64,000 nt of DNA from GCA-002726655 sp046582185 (GCA_046582185.1 JAYGEX010000040.1:62001-126000), one strand, 5' to 3'. Numbered from the stretch's first letter, positions 17,437 to 26,960 are shown. The notes: generated from the letters alone by a model not told the origin. Program-made: numbers and translations.

Positions 17437-18594
17437 ATGCTGATTGCTGTACCTGCGGAAACATCGGCCAACGAAAGGCGGGTGGCCCTTATTCCCGACT
17501 CGGTTAACAAACTCATCAAAGCAGGATTCGACGTCTCCGTTGAATCTGGCCTTGGCAGAAAATCCGGATATTCAGACTCTGACTACAGTGACATCGGTGC
17601 ATCTGTATCCAGTAATCGGCAGGAATTGGTTGGTGCCGGAGATATCGTGCTTCGTGTGCAGAAGCCATCCATGGAAGACGTTGCCCAGGTAAAGAAGGGT
17701 GCGATCCAGATTAGCTATCTCGACCCTTACAATGAAGTTGAACTGGTTGATTCACTAGCCAGCCAGGGTGTGACCGCCATCAGCATGGAGATGATCCCGC
17801 GAACTACCCGTGCCCAGAAGATGGATGCCTTGAGTTCACAGGCCAACCTCGCGGGTTATGTCATGGTCATACTCGCAGTACAAAAACTGGACACTATCCT
17901 GCCAATGATGATGACGCCAGCTGGTACATTAAAACCAGCCAGAGTGTTTGTCATTGGCGCCGGTGTTGCCGGCTTGCAGGCCATCGCAACGGCAAAGCGG
18001 CTTGGCGCAAGAGTAGATGCATTTGATACAAGACCGGTGGTTGCAGAACAGGTGCAGTCCCTTGGCGCCAAGTTTGTGGATATCGACCTGGGAGAAATGG
18101 GCCAGACCAAAGACGGCTATGCAAAAGAGCTCACTGCAGAACAACTTGAGATGCAGCGTCAGGGAATGAAGGATGTCATCGCGCAGTCCGATATCGTTAT
18201 TACTACAGCACAATTGTTCGGCCGCCCAGCGCCACGTATTGTTACCGCCGATATGGTCGCAGCAATGAAGCCAGGTGGCGTCATCGTTGATATGGCCGTG
18301 GACTCAGGGGGCAATGTAGAAGGTTCCGTTTCTGATGAAACTGTGGACATCAACGGGGTTTCAATTATTGGTGTGTCCAATCTTCCATCGCAGGTCAGCC
18401 GCGATGCCAGCCAGATGTACTCTGCCAACCTGTTTAATCTGGTGATGGAATACTGGGACGCCGAAAGTAAAACGTTCAATCTCGATTTAGAAGACGATAT
18501 TCTTAAGGGGTGTGTTATCACTCATAACGGGGCGATCGTTAATGATGTCATCAAGGACCTGAGAAATGGTTCAAACGATAAGAAGGAGAGCTAA
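17437..18594 (+). CDS. pntAA: NAD(P) transhydrogenase subunit alpha, part 1 (domain I)
   Basis: A 385-residue soluble NAD(H)-binding domain of the proton-translocating transhydrogenase, which transfers hydride between NADH and NADP+ at the cost of the proton gradient. Conserved stretches are AVPAETSANERRVALIPD at the N-terminus, ISMEMIPRTTRAQKMDALSSQ, the Rossmann loop VFVIGAGVAGLQAIATAKRLGA, and IVDMAVDSGGNVEGS. GAGG precedes the start. It is the first gene of a three-gene operon with the membrane domain split from it, as in many alphaproteobacteria and marine gammaproteobacteria. In E. coli the two parts are fused. Confidence 0.95.
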   Translation: MLIAVPAETSANERRVALIPDSVNKLIKAGFDVSVESGLGRKSGYSDSDYSDIGASVSSNRQELVGAGDIVLRVQKPSMEDVAQVKKGAIQISYLDPYNEVELVDSLASQGVTAISMEMIPRTTRAQKMDALSSQANLAGYVMVILAVQKLDTILPMMMTPAGTLKPARVFVIGAGVAGLQAIATAKRLGARVDAFDTRPVVAEQVQSLGAKFVDIDLGEMGQTKDGYAKELTAEQLEMQRQGMKDVIAQSDIVITTAQLFGRPAPRIVTADMVAAMKPGGVIVDMAVDSGGNVEGSVSDETVDINGVSIIGVSNLPSQVSRDASQMYSANLFNLVMEYWDAESKTFNLDLEDDILKGCVITHNGAIVNDVIKDLRNGSNDKKES

Positions 18595-18595
18595 A

Positions 18596-18886
18596 GTGGA
18601 AGTTGTATTTTTAACATTTATCCTTGTCCTGTCGATTTTCCTCGGCTTTGAATTGATATCAAAGGTTCCAGCAACCTTGCACACACCGCTAATGTCTGGT
18701 GCCAACGCAATTTCAGGCATTACCCTCGCAGGCGCATTTCTTTCCGCCGGTTTTGTTAATGACCAGATGGCAACGATTCTTGGCACCGGTGCAGTGATGT
18801 TCGCCACAATTAATGTTGTTGGTGGATATATGGTTACCGATCGAATGCTCAGCATGTTTAAGAGCAAGAAGGAGTCCCGACAATGA
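18596..18886 (+). CDS. pntAB: NAD(P) transhydrogenase subunit alpha, part 2 (membrane)
   Basis: A 96-residue membrane subunit with three to four hydrophobic helices (EVVFLTFILVLSIFLGFELI, then ISGITLAGAFLSAGF and ILGTGAVMFATINVVGGYMV). It contains the conserved TPLMSGANAISGI stretch of domain II. The frame opens at 18566, but the GTG at 18596 is the likely start because AAGGAG lies just before it and the earlier codons overlap pntAA. It ends in an ATGA overlap with pntB. It forms part of the proton channel. Confidence 0.93.
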   Translation: MEVVFLTFILVLSIFLGFELISKVPATLHTPLMSGANAISGITLAGAFLSAGFVNDQMATILGTGAVMFATINVVGGYMVTDRMLSMFKSKKESRQ

Positions 18887-20298
18887 GTATGGATCTTATT
18901 GCGAACTTCTCGTACATCGTTTCGGCCATTTTATTCATCTATGGTTTGAAGATGCTTGGCTCACCAGCCACCGCACGTAAAGGCAACATGCTCTCCTCTT
19001 TAGGAATGTTCATTGCGGTAGTTGCCGGGCTAACAGCTGAAGGCATTGTCAGCTACGAATATATCGTCGGCGGCATCATTGCAGGCGCCATCATCGGCGG
19101 GCTGGCAGCTCGACTGGTCGGTATGACAAGCATGCCGGAAATGGTTGCCCTCTTTAATGGTTCTGGCGGCGCCTCTAGTTTGCTGGTCGGCTGGGCGACA
19201 CTTTACGTGGCAGATGGCAGCAGTGTTACCGGCATGATGTCCAAAGTCGGCGTGGCAACAACTGGCATTGATACATTTACGGCTGTGACTGTGGTCTTCG
19301 CTATTTTGATCGGCGGCGTAACCTTTACCGGTAGTTTGATCGCCTACGGCAAACTCAGCGAAAAGATCAGCAGTGCAGCCGTGGTCTTCACTGGTCAACG
19401 AGTGATCAACAGTTTGTTGCTGGCGGGCTTAATTGCTGCCGCCGTTATGTTTGGTATGAATCCAACAGCTGACTCTCAATGGTTGTATGTCGTCATAGGC
19501 CTGTCATTGGTGCTGGGCATAATGGTCGTGATTCCAATTGGCGGTGCAGATATGCCCGTCGTTATTTCACTACTGAACAGCTATTCCGGTATTGCTGCTT
19601 GTGCAGCGGGTTTCGCAATCAACAACAATATCCTTATCGTTGCTGGATCTCTTGTTGGTGCTGCCGGTATGATCCTTACCAATATCATGTGTAAAGCGAT
19701 GAATCGCTCGTTAACGAACGTCTTGTTCAGTGGCTTTGGTGCCGTCAAGCAAGGCAAGTCAATTGAGGGCGAAGTTAATCCAATCTCGGTTCAGGACGCT
19801 TATTACATCCTCGAAGCTGCCAGCAATATCTGCTTCGTGCCTGGATATGGAATGGCAGTGGCGCAGGCGCAACACGTGGTTAAAGAATTAGGGCAAATCC
19901 TCGAGGCCAATGGCGCTGAAGTAAGCTATGCAATTCATCCGGTTGCCGGCAGAATGCCTGGCCACATGAACGTCTTGTTAGCAGAAGCCGATGTGCCTTA
20001 TGAACAGCTGGTTGAAATGGATGATATCAATCCACGCATTGAGAACGTAGATGTTGCCATCGTTATTGGTGCCAACGACGTCGTTAATCCAAGTGCCAGA
20101 GAAGACGAGGATAGTCCAATCTGGGGTATGCCCATCATCAACGTCGACAAGGCTCGAACAGTATTCGTATTGAAGCGATCAATGGCGTCTGGATTTTCCG
20201 GTGTGGACAACCCATTGTTCTTCGGGGAAAACACCAGGATGTTGTTTGGCGATGCAAAGGAATCCATTTCCGGCGTTATCAGCGAATTTGGCTCCTAA
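18883..20298 (+). CDS. pntB: NAD(P) transhydrogenase subunit beta
   Basis: A 471-residue protein. The N-terminal membrane part (about eight to nine helices) includes GGIIAGAIIGGLAARLVGMT and MPEMVALFNGSGGASSLLVG. The C-terminal NADP-binding domain III includes VPGYGMAVAQAQHVVKELG, HPVAGRMPGHMNVLLAEA, VIGANDVVNPSAREDEDSPI and LKRSMASGFSGVDNPLF. All hallmarks of PntB are present and the length is normal. The start overlaps the pntAB stop (ATGA). The gene ends two bases before MITE copy C. Confidence 0.96.
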   Translation: MSMDLIANFSYIVSAILFIYGLKMLGSPATARKGNMLSSLGMFIAVVAGLTAEGIVSYEYIVGGIIAGAIIGGLAARLVGMTSMPEMVALFNGSGGASSLLVGWATLYVADGSSVTGMMSKVGVATTGIDTFTAVTVVFAILIGGVTFTGSLIAYGKLSEKISSAAVVFTGQRVINSLLLAGLIAAAVMFGMNPTADSQWLYVVIGLSLVLGIMVVIPIGGADMPVVISLLNSYSGIAACAAGFAINNNILIVAGSLVGAAGMILTNIMCKAMNRSLTNVLFSGFGAVKQGKSIEGEVNPISVQDAYYILEAASNICFVPGYGMAVAQAQHVVKELGQILEANGAEVSYAIHPVAGRMPGHMNVLLAEADVPYEQLVEMDDINPRIENVDVAIVIGANDVVNPSAREDEDSPIWGMPIINVDKARTVFVLKRSMASGFSGVDNPLFFGENTRMLFGDAKESISGVISEFGS

Positions 20299-20299
20299 T

Positions 20300-20432
20300 C
20301 TAACTAGTGCTCGTTCAGAAATAGAAACCGCTGGTGTTACTTCCCTGGTAAGTGATTGTTTTATATAGCTAACGGATCTATAATTTTGCATATATTGTTC
20401 TAATTTGGCCATTTATGGACGGGACTAACTAG
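20300..20432 (+). repeat. MITE-like element, copy C
   Basis: About 133 bp directly behind pntB. It is flanked on both sides by CTAACTAG (20300-20307 and 20425-20432), which suggests a target duplication or conserved ends. The inner ends are TGCTCGTTCAGAAATAG and CATTTATGGACGGGA. The core GTGTTACTTCCCTGGTAAGT and ATTTTGCATATATTGTTCTA match copy A almost base for base. Confidence 0.9.
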
Positions 20433-20532
20433 TCAACGGGCCTGATTCCCAGGATCAGGTCTGACTGTTGACCGATGAGTACCAAATGGCAGAATGGTCT
20501 GCCAGCACCTATACGGGTAGTTATGCCAGTAA

Positions 20533-21753
20533 TTATGCTCGCATCTGCTCCAGCTGCCGTTCTATCTCAATGGATGCTACCCTTTCATAGATATCAGCCA
20601 ATAGTTGAATGCAATTGGCATGTTTATATTGCTGTATATACTCTCGGTTAGCCCTGCCCTGTTCAATTCGAAGTAGTCTGTTCTCAATCCAATAGTCGAT
20701 CTTCTGACTGAGATCCAGAATGTCACCGACTTTAAAGAGAGCGTGTTCACTAAGTGCAAAGAGTCCCGAGGCGCTATCCCGGGAATCCGACACAAGAACC
20801 ACATTGCTAGCAGCCATGGCTTCAACGACAGACATACCTTCGAGTTCTATCTCACCACTGTGAACAAACAAGTCAGTCTCCCGATGGCACTGAAGCAGCT
20901 CCTCATCGGAAACAGATCCAATGCGACCTCGTACTCCGGATGCTAAAAGCAGTCTCTTCAGCTTCTCCTCATTGGGACCAACTCCTACTATGCGTAAATG
21001 AATTTTTGCTGAGTATTTCGATTTTGAGATGGCAGCAATAAGAAGGTCCTGCCGCTTCTCCCCGGATAATCTGCCGACAGACAGAATGTAAAACTCACCG
21101 TTTTCAGCCATCAATTCAGATTCACTGCCATGCACCTTCGACAGCTGCAGGAAGCTCTCTGGTACGCCATTGGAGATCACTTCAGTTGGCGCCTTCAAAC
21201 CCTGCGTCTTAAGGAGATCGCAAGCAAATTGAGAAGGCGCGATAACCAAATCAGCGCGCTCATATATAAATTTAAGGAATATTCGATAGAGGATTTTGCT
21301 CAGAAGCCGGGACTTAATACCGACATTCATCAGCAGATTCTCTGGTTGCACGTGAAACGTACAAACAATCGGGATGCCTAATTTCACCGCTTCTTCGATA
21401 GCGACAAAGCCAAGAAAAAACGGAAATTGGACATGAAGCAGACGGCAACCCACAAGCGCCTGCCTGACCTTCTCTCGATCGGGCTTGGCGAGCAGCACCT
21501 TCATACCACGAATGATTCTGTTGAAGCCCGGAATTGAAAGCGCATCGAATACAACAAGGTCATCCGTCGTTGAGCTTGAGTCCGAATACCTGGTCTCACT
21601 GAGATTGTCTTCGCTACACAGGATTCTAAAATCATGCCCCTGCGCTTCCAGTGCACGAATAAACCTCCTTGATGACACAACGCCACCATTAAACGGCAGA
21701 TCCCAGGGATCAAGAACGATGGCTATTGGCTTTGACACTATTTTTGTTGACAA
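20533..21753 (-). CDS. glycosyltransferase family 4
   Basis: A 406-residue GT-B fold glycosyltransferase. The N-terminal domain has DLPFNGGVVSSRRFIRALEA (acceptor side) and VCTFHVQPENLLM. The C-terminal donor domain has ILSVGRLSGEKRQDLLIAA, RIVGVGPNEEKL and the E-x7-E type motif SGEIELEGMSVVEAMA. Such enzymes add sugars from nucleotide sugars to lipids or glycans at the cytoplasmic face of the membrane. The frame begins with TTG at 21753; a GTG at 21738 is an alternative, and neither has a clear ribosome binding site. No other cell-surface glycan genes are adjacent, so the acceptor is unknown. Confidence 0.85.
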   Translation of the reverse strand: MSTKIVSKPIAIVLDPWDLPFNGGVVSSRRFIRALEAQGHDFRILCSEDNLSETRYSDSSSTTDDLVVFDALSIPGFNRIIRGMKVLLAKPDREKVRQALVGCRLLHVQFPFFLGFVAIEEAVKLGIPIVCTFHVQPENLLMNVGIKSRLLSKILYRIFLKFIYERADLVIAPSQFACDLLKTQGLKAPTEVISNGVPESFLQLSKVHGSESELMAENGEFYILSVGRLSGEKRQDLLIAAISKSKYSAKIHLRIVGVGPNEEKLKRLLLASGVRGRIGSVSDEELLQCHRETDLFVHSGEIELEGMSVVEAMAASNVVLVSDSRDSASGLFALSEHALFKVGDILDLSQKIDYWIENRLLRIEQGRANREYIQQYKHANCIQLLADIYERVASIEIERQLEQMRA

Positions 21754-21910
21754 GATGCTACTGATTTTTTGAAAACATCTAAATTAGGATTTTGGATTGG
21801 CTCCCCCTGACGAGATTATCATTTTACGCTGAACCTTTTGAGGCTTGAAACCATAACATGAAATTAAATGGTACTATTTCGGGGAACCAATATTCAAGTA
21901 GGACTCAAGT

Positions 21911-23068
21911 ATGCAAGCAACTGATTTCCTGGTGGATAATCCAGCAGATATAGGGATGGACCCCACAAAGTTACAGGAACTGTTGGACCGGGCTGCCGAA
22001 GAAGTAAGCGCGGGACTCCTGCCTTCCGCTCAGATCGCGATTGCTAAAGACGGGAAATTGGCTGCATTCCAAACCTTTGGCGATGCAACAAATGATTCAT
22101 TGTACTGCATATTTTCAGCGACCAAGGCCATCACTTCAGCGGCGGCATGGTTGCTTATTCAGGAAGGTAAGCTCGATACTTCCATAAAGGTCTCGGAACT
22201 CGTACCGGAGTTTGCTGAAAATGGTAAGCAGGACATCACCATCGAACAGCTATTTACTCATACGGCTGGCTTCCCAAGCGCGCCCTTTCGACCTACCGAT
22301 TGGAATGACAAGGCACGCCGCGCAGAGCGTTACTCATCCTGGACGCTTAACTGGAAGCCTGGAAGCCGCTTCGAATATCATCCAACCTCATCCATGTGGA
22401 TGATTGCAGAGATCATTGAGAGGCTGACGGGTCAGTCGTTCACCGATTTTGTCAGGGAAAGAATTGCACTACCCCTTGGATTGCCAGACCTCTGGGTTGG
22501 TTGCCCCGTTGAGCAGCACCACCGAATTACGCAAGTCATGCATGTTGGCGATGCGATGACCAGTGAGGACTATGCCAAATTAGGCATACCCGAGCCGCCG
22601 GTAACTGAAGTTACTGAGGAAACACTCACGGCCTTTAACAACGAAGAGATCAGACTTGTTGGCGTACCAGGCGGTGGTGGTATTACGTCCGCTGCTGATA
22701 TCGCAATGTTTTATCAAGGCCTCTGTGGACATACAAAATCAGGTGAGAAAATCTGGAACGACTCGACATTGGAAAATGTACTCAAGGTCAGGACCGGAGA
22801 TCTGGTAGATCAGCTGAGCAAGATCCCCGTCCATCGCGCACTGGGCGTTTCAATTTCCGGAGATGAAAAGAGAAATTATCGAGGCTTCGGACACACAAAT
22901 TCACCATCGTCGTTTGGACATGGCGGCGCCGGTGGACAGCTGGGATGGATGGACCCTGAAACCGGCATTAGCGTCGGTTACTGCACCAATGGACACGACA
23001 GAAACGTGCTTCGCCAGGCAAGAAGAGGTATTAGCATTTCCAACAGAGCGGCAGTTTGCGCTTTGTAG
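21911..23068 (+). CDS. serine hydrolase, beta-lactamase/esterase (class C-like) family
   Basis: A 385-residue penicillin-binding/beta-lactamase-fold hydrolase. The catalytic SxxK is in CIFSATKAITSAAAW (Ser-Ala-Thr-Lys). The third-motif equivalent is SFGHGGAGGQLGW (HGG). Conserved FTHTAGFPSAP and EYHPTSSMWMIAEIIERLTG also fit the EstB/LACTB family. No signal peptide is visible, so it is probably a cytoplasmic esterase rather than a resistance enzyme. AGGA precedes the ATG. It faces the AraC regulator gene convergently, 24 bases away. Confidence 0.87.
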   Translation: MQATDFLVDNPADIGMDPTKLQELLDRAAEEVSAGLLPSAQIAIAKDGKLAAFQTFGDATNDSLYCIFSATKAITSAAAWLLIQEGKLDTSIKVSELVPEFAENGKQDITIEQLFTHTAGFPSAPFRPTDWNDKARRAERYSSWTLNWKPGSRFEYHPTSSMWMIAEIIERLTGQSFTDFVRERIALPLGLPDLWVGCPVEQHHRITQVMHVGDAMTSEDYAKLGIPEPPVTEVTEETLTAFNNEEIRLVGVPGGGGITSAADIAMFYQGLCGHTKSGEKIWNDSTLENVLKVRTGDLVDQLSKIPVHRALGVSISGDEKRNYRGFGHTNSPSSFGHGGAGGQLGWMDPETGISVGYCTNGHDRNVLRQARRGISISNRAAVCAL

Positions 23069-23092
23069 AAATTATCCGGGCCAGGTCATAAA

Positions 23093-24166
23093 CTAATAGA
23101 CTGCATTAGACGTTTTACGAAATTGATAAGGGGACAGTTCCGACCACTTCAAAAAGGCGCGTCTAAAATTTGTCACTTCCGAATAACCCAATAGGTCAGA
23201 GATTTCCTGTACGCTCAGATTCGTGGTTTGTAGGTATTCAATGGCGAGCTGTTTTCTCACGTCATCCAGGATCTTCTGATAGCTGGTGCCCAGATCACTC
23301 AGTCGACGCCGAAAAGTCCTTGCACCAAGAGACAATTGCTCGGCAATAATATCGAGTTTCGGAAATTCACCAGGCGTGCTTAGCAATAGATGACATACCC
23401 GGGATACGATGTCTTCCTCAATCTCCATCTGCCCCAGCAACTCACGGCAGGACTCTTCGCATATTCGGGCAGTACTAGCGTCAGCTTCCGCCAAGGGTTG
23501 TTCCAGCAGACTCGCATCGAATCGGTATTCGCACCATCGCGAATTGAAGTTCACCGGACAGCGAAAGACCTCTTCATAATCGATATCCAGTACTGGATGA
23601 GCGTAGTTCAGGCAAACGACGCAGGGTCGATGGTCTGTACCAGTTAGCAGACTGATGAGCGGCCCAATACCTTTAAACAGATCTTCAACGACATACTGGG
23701 CAACATCTCCAGCGGGTAATATATGTTCAATTCGCAGCACCGCTTCATCGTTCTCGACTAAAAAGGCCAACTCAAAAATAGCGCCTGCCATTTTGTGATA
23801 CTTCACTGCTATCTGAACGGCCTGCTCGAGCGTCGCACTACTCATCATGGCGTAACCCAAGAGTCCATATTCAGAGATCGATACCTCTCGCGGCAAGTTC
23901 AACCAATAGGTTCGATCACCGATAAGCTCAAGCATTCTTTCCAATTGGCTGATCCATTGACGATAGCTTACTCGTCCCCTTGGATTTTCCAGCTCCTCAA
24001 TAGTAATGCCGGTACCTTCAAGTTGCTGTGTAATGGCAAAGCCTTTCGTTTCCAACTGCAGCACCAAGTTATATATCTGAACAACAGGTATCGCCTTCCT
24101 GTCAAAGCTGTAATTGTGGAACAGGCCACCACCATTAAGAATCTGTGAGCTATTCTCGATGGACAT
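23093..24166 (-). CDS. AraC-family transcriptional regulator
   Basis: A 357-residue regulator. It has an N-terminal arabinose-binding-like domain of the OruR/ArgR type (GISEYGLLGYAMMSSATLE-like stretch near residue 95) and a C-terminal AraC helix-turn-helix. The DNA-binding part reads PKLDIIAEQLSLGARTFRRR, then QLAIEYLQTTNLSVQEIS and LLGYSEVTNFRRAFLKW. Such regulators of the 'GntR-independent' lipid and amino-acid type respond to small molecules. It lies three bases behind the VOC gene and is probably co-transcribed, so it may control that gene or the divergent methyltransferase-like gene. Confidence 0.88.
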   Translation of the reverse strand: MSIENSSQILNGGGLFHNYSFDRKAIPVVQIYNLVLQLETKGFAITQQLEGTGITIEELENPRGRVSYRQWISQLERMLELIGDRTYWLNLPREVSISEYGLLGYAMMSSATLEQAVQIAVKYHKMAGAIFELAFLVENDEAVLRIEHILPAGDVAQYVVEDLFKGIGPLISLLTGTDHRPCVVCLNYAHPVLDIDYEEVFRCPVNFNSRWCEYRFDASLLEQPLAEADASTARICEESCRELLGQMEIEEDIVSRVCHLLLSTPGEFPKLDIIAEQLSLGARTFRRRLSDLGTSYQKILDDVRKQLAIEYLQTTNLSVQEISDLLGYSEVTNFRRAFLKWSELSPYQFRKTSNAVY

Positions 24167-24169
24167 TAG

Positions 24170-24928
24170 CTAAAACCTGAACCTGAATCTGGTTCCACAT
24201 AGGTTAACTTCATTGTCTCGCCAGCTAAGGTGGAGCTGGGCGGCAGCACTCCTGATCGCAGCTTCGTCTTTAACACCAAATTCCACACCACAAACACCAT
24301 CGCCGCGGCCATCGGTTGCTTCTACAAAGTTGATTGCGCTACCATCATCAAGCCTCATGCTGATAACTGCGCCTGACCCCGAATCCAAAACAGTTATGTC
24401 CCGGGCAAAAATTTGCGACCAGCGACGAGCCATAGATTTATGATCATCAGCCTGAATATCACAGGCCGTAATGCTTCCAACCGAGCTCGCGATCTGAGCT
24501 CTCCAGTCTGGACCTCCCCATGTCCACTCTTCCACGGGAATCATTTGATCGAAGGATACAATCGCGGCGCCGATATCCCTTGGATGAACGTGACAGGCAA
24601 AAACATCCGGGCGTTCGACTTCCCAGATCTTCCTGATACCAAGGTCGTTGATCCGCTGGTCCATTTCCTTATAGTCATTAACCTGAGCCAGAACCATATA
24701 TCCGCCATCACCGGAACGTCTATCAAGGAGCCGCCCCGCCGCAGTGTTGTCCGTCATGGGTGATACAACTTCCAGAAAGGTATCGCCCATGGACATCACA
24801 CTATTATGCAAGCCGAATTCGGCAACTCCCTTGTCATCAAAGTCTTGCTTAAGACCCAGGAGTGTAAATATATCTTCTCTTACTGGCGCCAGATCTCTGG
24901 CAACCAGTGCAACCTGCCTTAATCTCAT
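24170..24928 (-). CDS. VOC (glyoxalase-like) family protein
   Basis: A 252-residue protein with an N-terminal vicinal-oxygen-chelate module (MRLRQVALVARDLAPVRED, then FGLHNSVMSMGDTFLEVVSP) and a probable second module. The ATG at 24928 is chosen because GGAGGAGAAGAG lies upstream; the ATG at 24946 has no such site. VOC proteins bind a metal and act as dioxygenases, isomerases or lyases. The candidate ligands here (His in VALVARDL are absent, Glu in FLEVV) are incomplete, so the catalytic type is unclear. It is operonic with the AraC gene. Confidence 0.7.
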   Translation of the reverse strand: MRLRQVALVARDLAPVREDIFTLLGLKQDFDDKGVAEFGLHNSVMSMGDTFLEVVSPMTDNTAAGRLLDRRSGDGGYMVLAQVNDYKEMDQRINDLGIRKIWEVERPDVFACHVHPRDIGAAIVSFDQMIPVEEWTWGGPDWRAQIASSVGSITACDIQADDHKSMARRWSQIFARDITVLDSGSGAVISMRLDDGSAINFVEATDGRGDGVCGVEFGVKDEAAIRSAAAQLHLSWRDNEVNLCGTRFRFRF

Positions 24929-25102
24929 AAGCTCTTCTCCTCCCATACTTCTATCTGTCGATCATACCAGTACTTCAATGCCAGCGAATTCACCAGTATT
25001 CCAATCACTGAAAAGAAAATAAGTCGCTGCAGCCATCCTTTTATTTAACAGAGCTGCAATTTGTTTTAGGATGCCTACGCATTAATTACTGGAGACACCA
25101 AC

Positions 25103-25864
25103 ATGCGATATTTATTATCTGTACTCATCGCATCCCTCGCCTTTTCTGTAGCCGCGGCTAAAGATGACTTCGAGGCGACTGAGGCAAAGATCAAAGCCGC
25201 CATGGCCGATGAACGTCGAAGTGAAAAGGAGACTGCCAGGGACAAGAATCGGAAGCCCGTGGAAACGCTCAAATTTTTTGGACTAAGAGATGACATGACA
25301 GTTCTCGAACTCATTCCCGGAGGCGGCTGGTATACCAAAATCCTGGGGCCGGTACTGGAAGAAAAGGGCAAGCTCTACATTTCTATTGGTGCGGAGAGAG
25401 CTGGCGAAGCAGCAAAGGATAAGCCAGGCTTTGGTTCTACCGAGGTAATCCCATTTGATCGCAAAAACTTCTCCAGAGCGGAAGGCGCACGTCGAAGCAA
25501 TGTCAGCGAGTTTAGCTTTGGCAAACGCAAGATAGACATGGTGCTCACCTTCAGGAATCAGCACAATTTTGACTTTGAGGGCCGCGCCAATATCAATACT
25601 GCTGCCTACAAAGCGCTGAAGAAAGGTGGAGTCTATGGCATTGTAGATCATACCCGGCGCCACATGGAGTCTGAAACGACGCGAGAAAATGCGAGGCGGA
25701 TTGACCCGGTCGATATTATTAAAGAGGTTCAGGCCGCTGGCTTCGAGTTTGTGGACTACAGTACCCTGCATTATCGCGCGGACGACGAGCTACGTTACGA
25801 AGTTGGCAGAAAGACCGTTACCGGGAATACGGATCGCTTTACCCTGCTATTCAAGAAGCCCTGA
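25103..25864 (+). CDS. exported class I SAM methyltransferase-like protein
   Basis: A 253-residue protein with a clear signal peptide (MRYLLSVLIASLAFSVAAA, then KDD). The body resembles a predicted methyltransferase family (COG4798 as I recall it). The nucleotide-binding loop is at VLELIPGGGWYTKILGPVL, followed by GKLYISIGAERAGE and, later, KKGGVYGIVDHTRRH. The family is normally exported, which is odd because SAM is cytoplasmic; it may bind another ligand. A 14-codon frame after the stop was not accepted as a gene. It is divergent from the VOC/AraC pair. Confidence 0.8.
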   Translation: MRYLLSVLIASLAFSVAAAKDDFEATEAKIKAAMADERRSEKETARDKNRKPVETLKFFGLRDDMTVLELIPGGGWYTKILGPVLEEKGKLYISIGAERAGEAAKDKPGFGSTEVIPFDRKNFSRAEGARRSNVSEFSFGKRKIDMVLTFRNQHNFDFEGRANINTAAYKALKKGGVYGIVDHTRRHMESETTRENARRIDPVDIIKEVQAAGFEFVDYSTLHYRADDELRYEVGRKTVTGNTDRFTLLFKKP

Positions 25865-25954
25865 TGTCAACGGTCATCACTGGAGAAATCTGGCTATGAC
25901 CTACGGCTCGAAACTGTTTCGTAAAGCGTTAAGAATGTGAAGCCTTAAGCCAGG

Positions 25955-26599
25955 CTAAACAAGCTGGCGGACATTCTCCATTAGCTCATCGGGGCAACAC
26001 CGGGCGCGAAAGTCTACGTCAACAAATTCATATCCGATGGTTCTGTCCGACCTGATAAGATAAGTTGCCGGTAAGGGAAGTTCCCATTTCCCGCTCTCAT
26101 TAACCTCATCAATTCGTAAACCCCAACTGGTAAACAGCTTTATTTCATCCGATTCCAGGGGATATACGATGCCAAATTGCCGGGCAATCTGATTGTCTCG
26201 GTCAAAAACCACCTGGTAGTTGTCGGGCACGTCCTTCTCTGCACCGGGCTTCTGAGGGGAAATAGCGAGGTAGTAACAGCCCAGCGCTTCCAGTTCCTTT
26301 TGAATATTTGTATAGGCCTGGAGCTCGGTCTTGCAGAATGAACACCAGAAGCCACGAAAGAAGTTGATGACGACGGGTCCCATAGCCAGAAGATCATAAA
26401 AGGAACGATGACTATTCTGTAAATCGATGAAATTGAAGTCTGGTACGGTTTCGCCTGACTGCAGACATTTCTCCGATATCTGACTACGACGCAGCCGTGC
26501 CGTCGTCCGGGTCAATACGGCCAACTCTGGCGTTGGCAGATTTTCGCAACTCGTCGCCCGCAGCTGCGCGAGTTTATCCAGGAAGCTAATTTCGGTCAT
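25955..26599 (-). CDS. peroxiredoxin-like (AhpC/TSA) protein
   Basis: A 214-residue thioredoxin-fold protein with the peroxiredoxin-like core INFFRGFWCSFCKTELQAYT, a CxxC at residues around 107-110. Usual AhpC/TSA proteins keep one peroxidatic cysteine in a PxxxTxxC motif. The CSFC form here is typical of 'peroxiredoxin-like' proteins that may reduce disulfides or peroxides. The N-terminal 60 residues are an extra helical extension. The ATG at 26599 directly abuts MITE copy D, so the leader and any ribosome binding site (GGAA in the terminal repeat) come from the element. Confidence 0.82.
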   Translation of the reverse strand: MTEISFLDKLAQLRATSCENLPTPELAVLTRTTARLRRSQISEKCLQSGETVPDFNFIDLQNSHRSFYDLLAMGPVVINFFRGFWCSFCKTELQAYTNIQKELEALGCYYLAISPQKPGAEKDVPDNYQVVFDRDNQIARQFGIVYPLESDEIKLFTSWGLRIDEVNESGKWELPLPATYLIRSDRTIGYEFVDVDFRARCCPDELMENVRQLV

Positions 26600-26733
26600 C
26601 TAGTTAGTTCCAGTCCATAAATAGTCGATTCTGAACAATACTTGCAAAACTATAATTCCGTTAGCGATATATAATAGTCACTTACCAGGGAAGTAGCACC
26701 GGTGGTTTTCATTTCTGGATGAGCACTAGTTAT
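26600..26733 (-). repeat. MITE-like element, copy D
   Basis: About 134 bp in minus orientation. The left end CTAGTTAGTTCCAGTCCATA starts at the base next to the ATG of the peroxiredoxin-like gene. The right end TTCTGGATGAGCACTAGTTA is at 26714-26733. The core contains the reverse complement of CTACTTCCCTGGTAAGTGAC, one base different from the consensus. The insertion probably replaced the native promoter and leader of the gene. Confidence 0.88.
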
Positions 26734-26960
26734 ATTCATTTCGCTACATCGTCAACCATCCGCATAAATATTTCAACGGCACACTAAGAATATCTTTTAT
26801 TCATGTGACCAGTATTCATTCCCAACGTCATTTCGAGGCATGAATCATTCGTTTATCATCAACGAGGTTTATTATTGCCTCATTCTATTATATTCACACA
26901 GCTTTGTTAAACTACTGTTCCAACACAATGTTCATTCTCTTTTGGAATAGGTGAAACCCA

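Noticed and set aside
17333..17444. A 36-codon frame (MVLCASVTMASKLLK...) upstream of pntAA
   Set aside because: It has no ribosome binding site, overlaps the pntAA start and resembles no known leader peptide.
25898..25942. A 14-codon frame behind the exported methyltransferase-like gene
   Set aside because: Too short, with no recognisable product and only a weak ribosome site.
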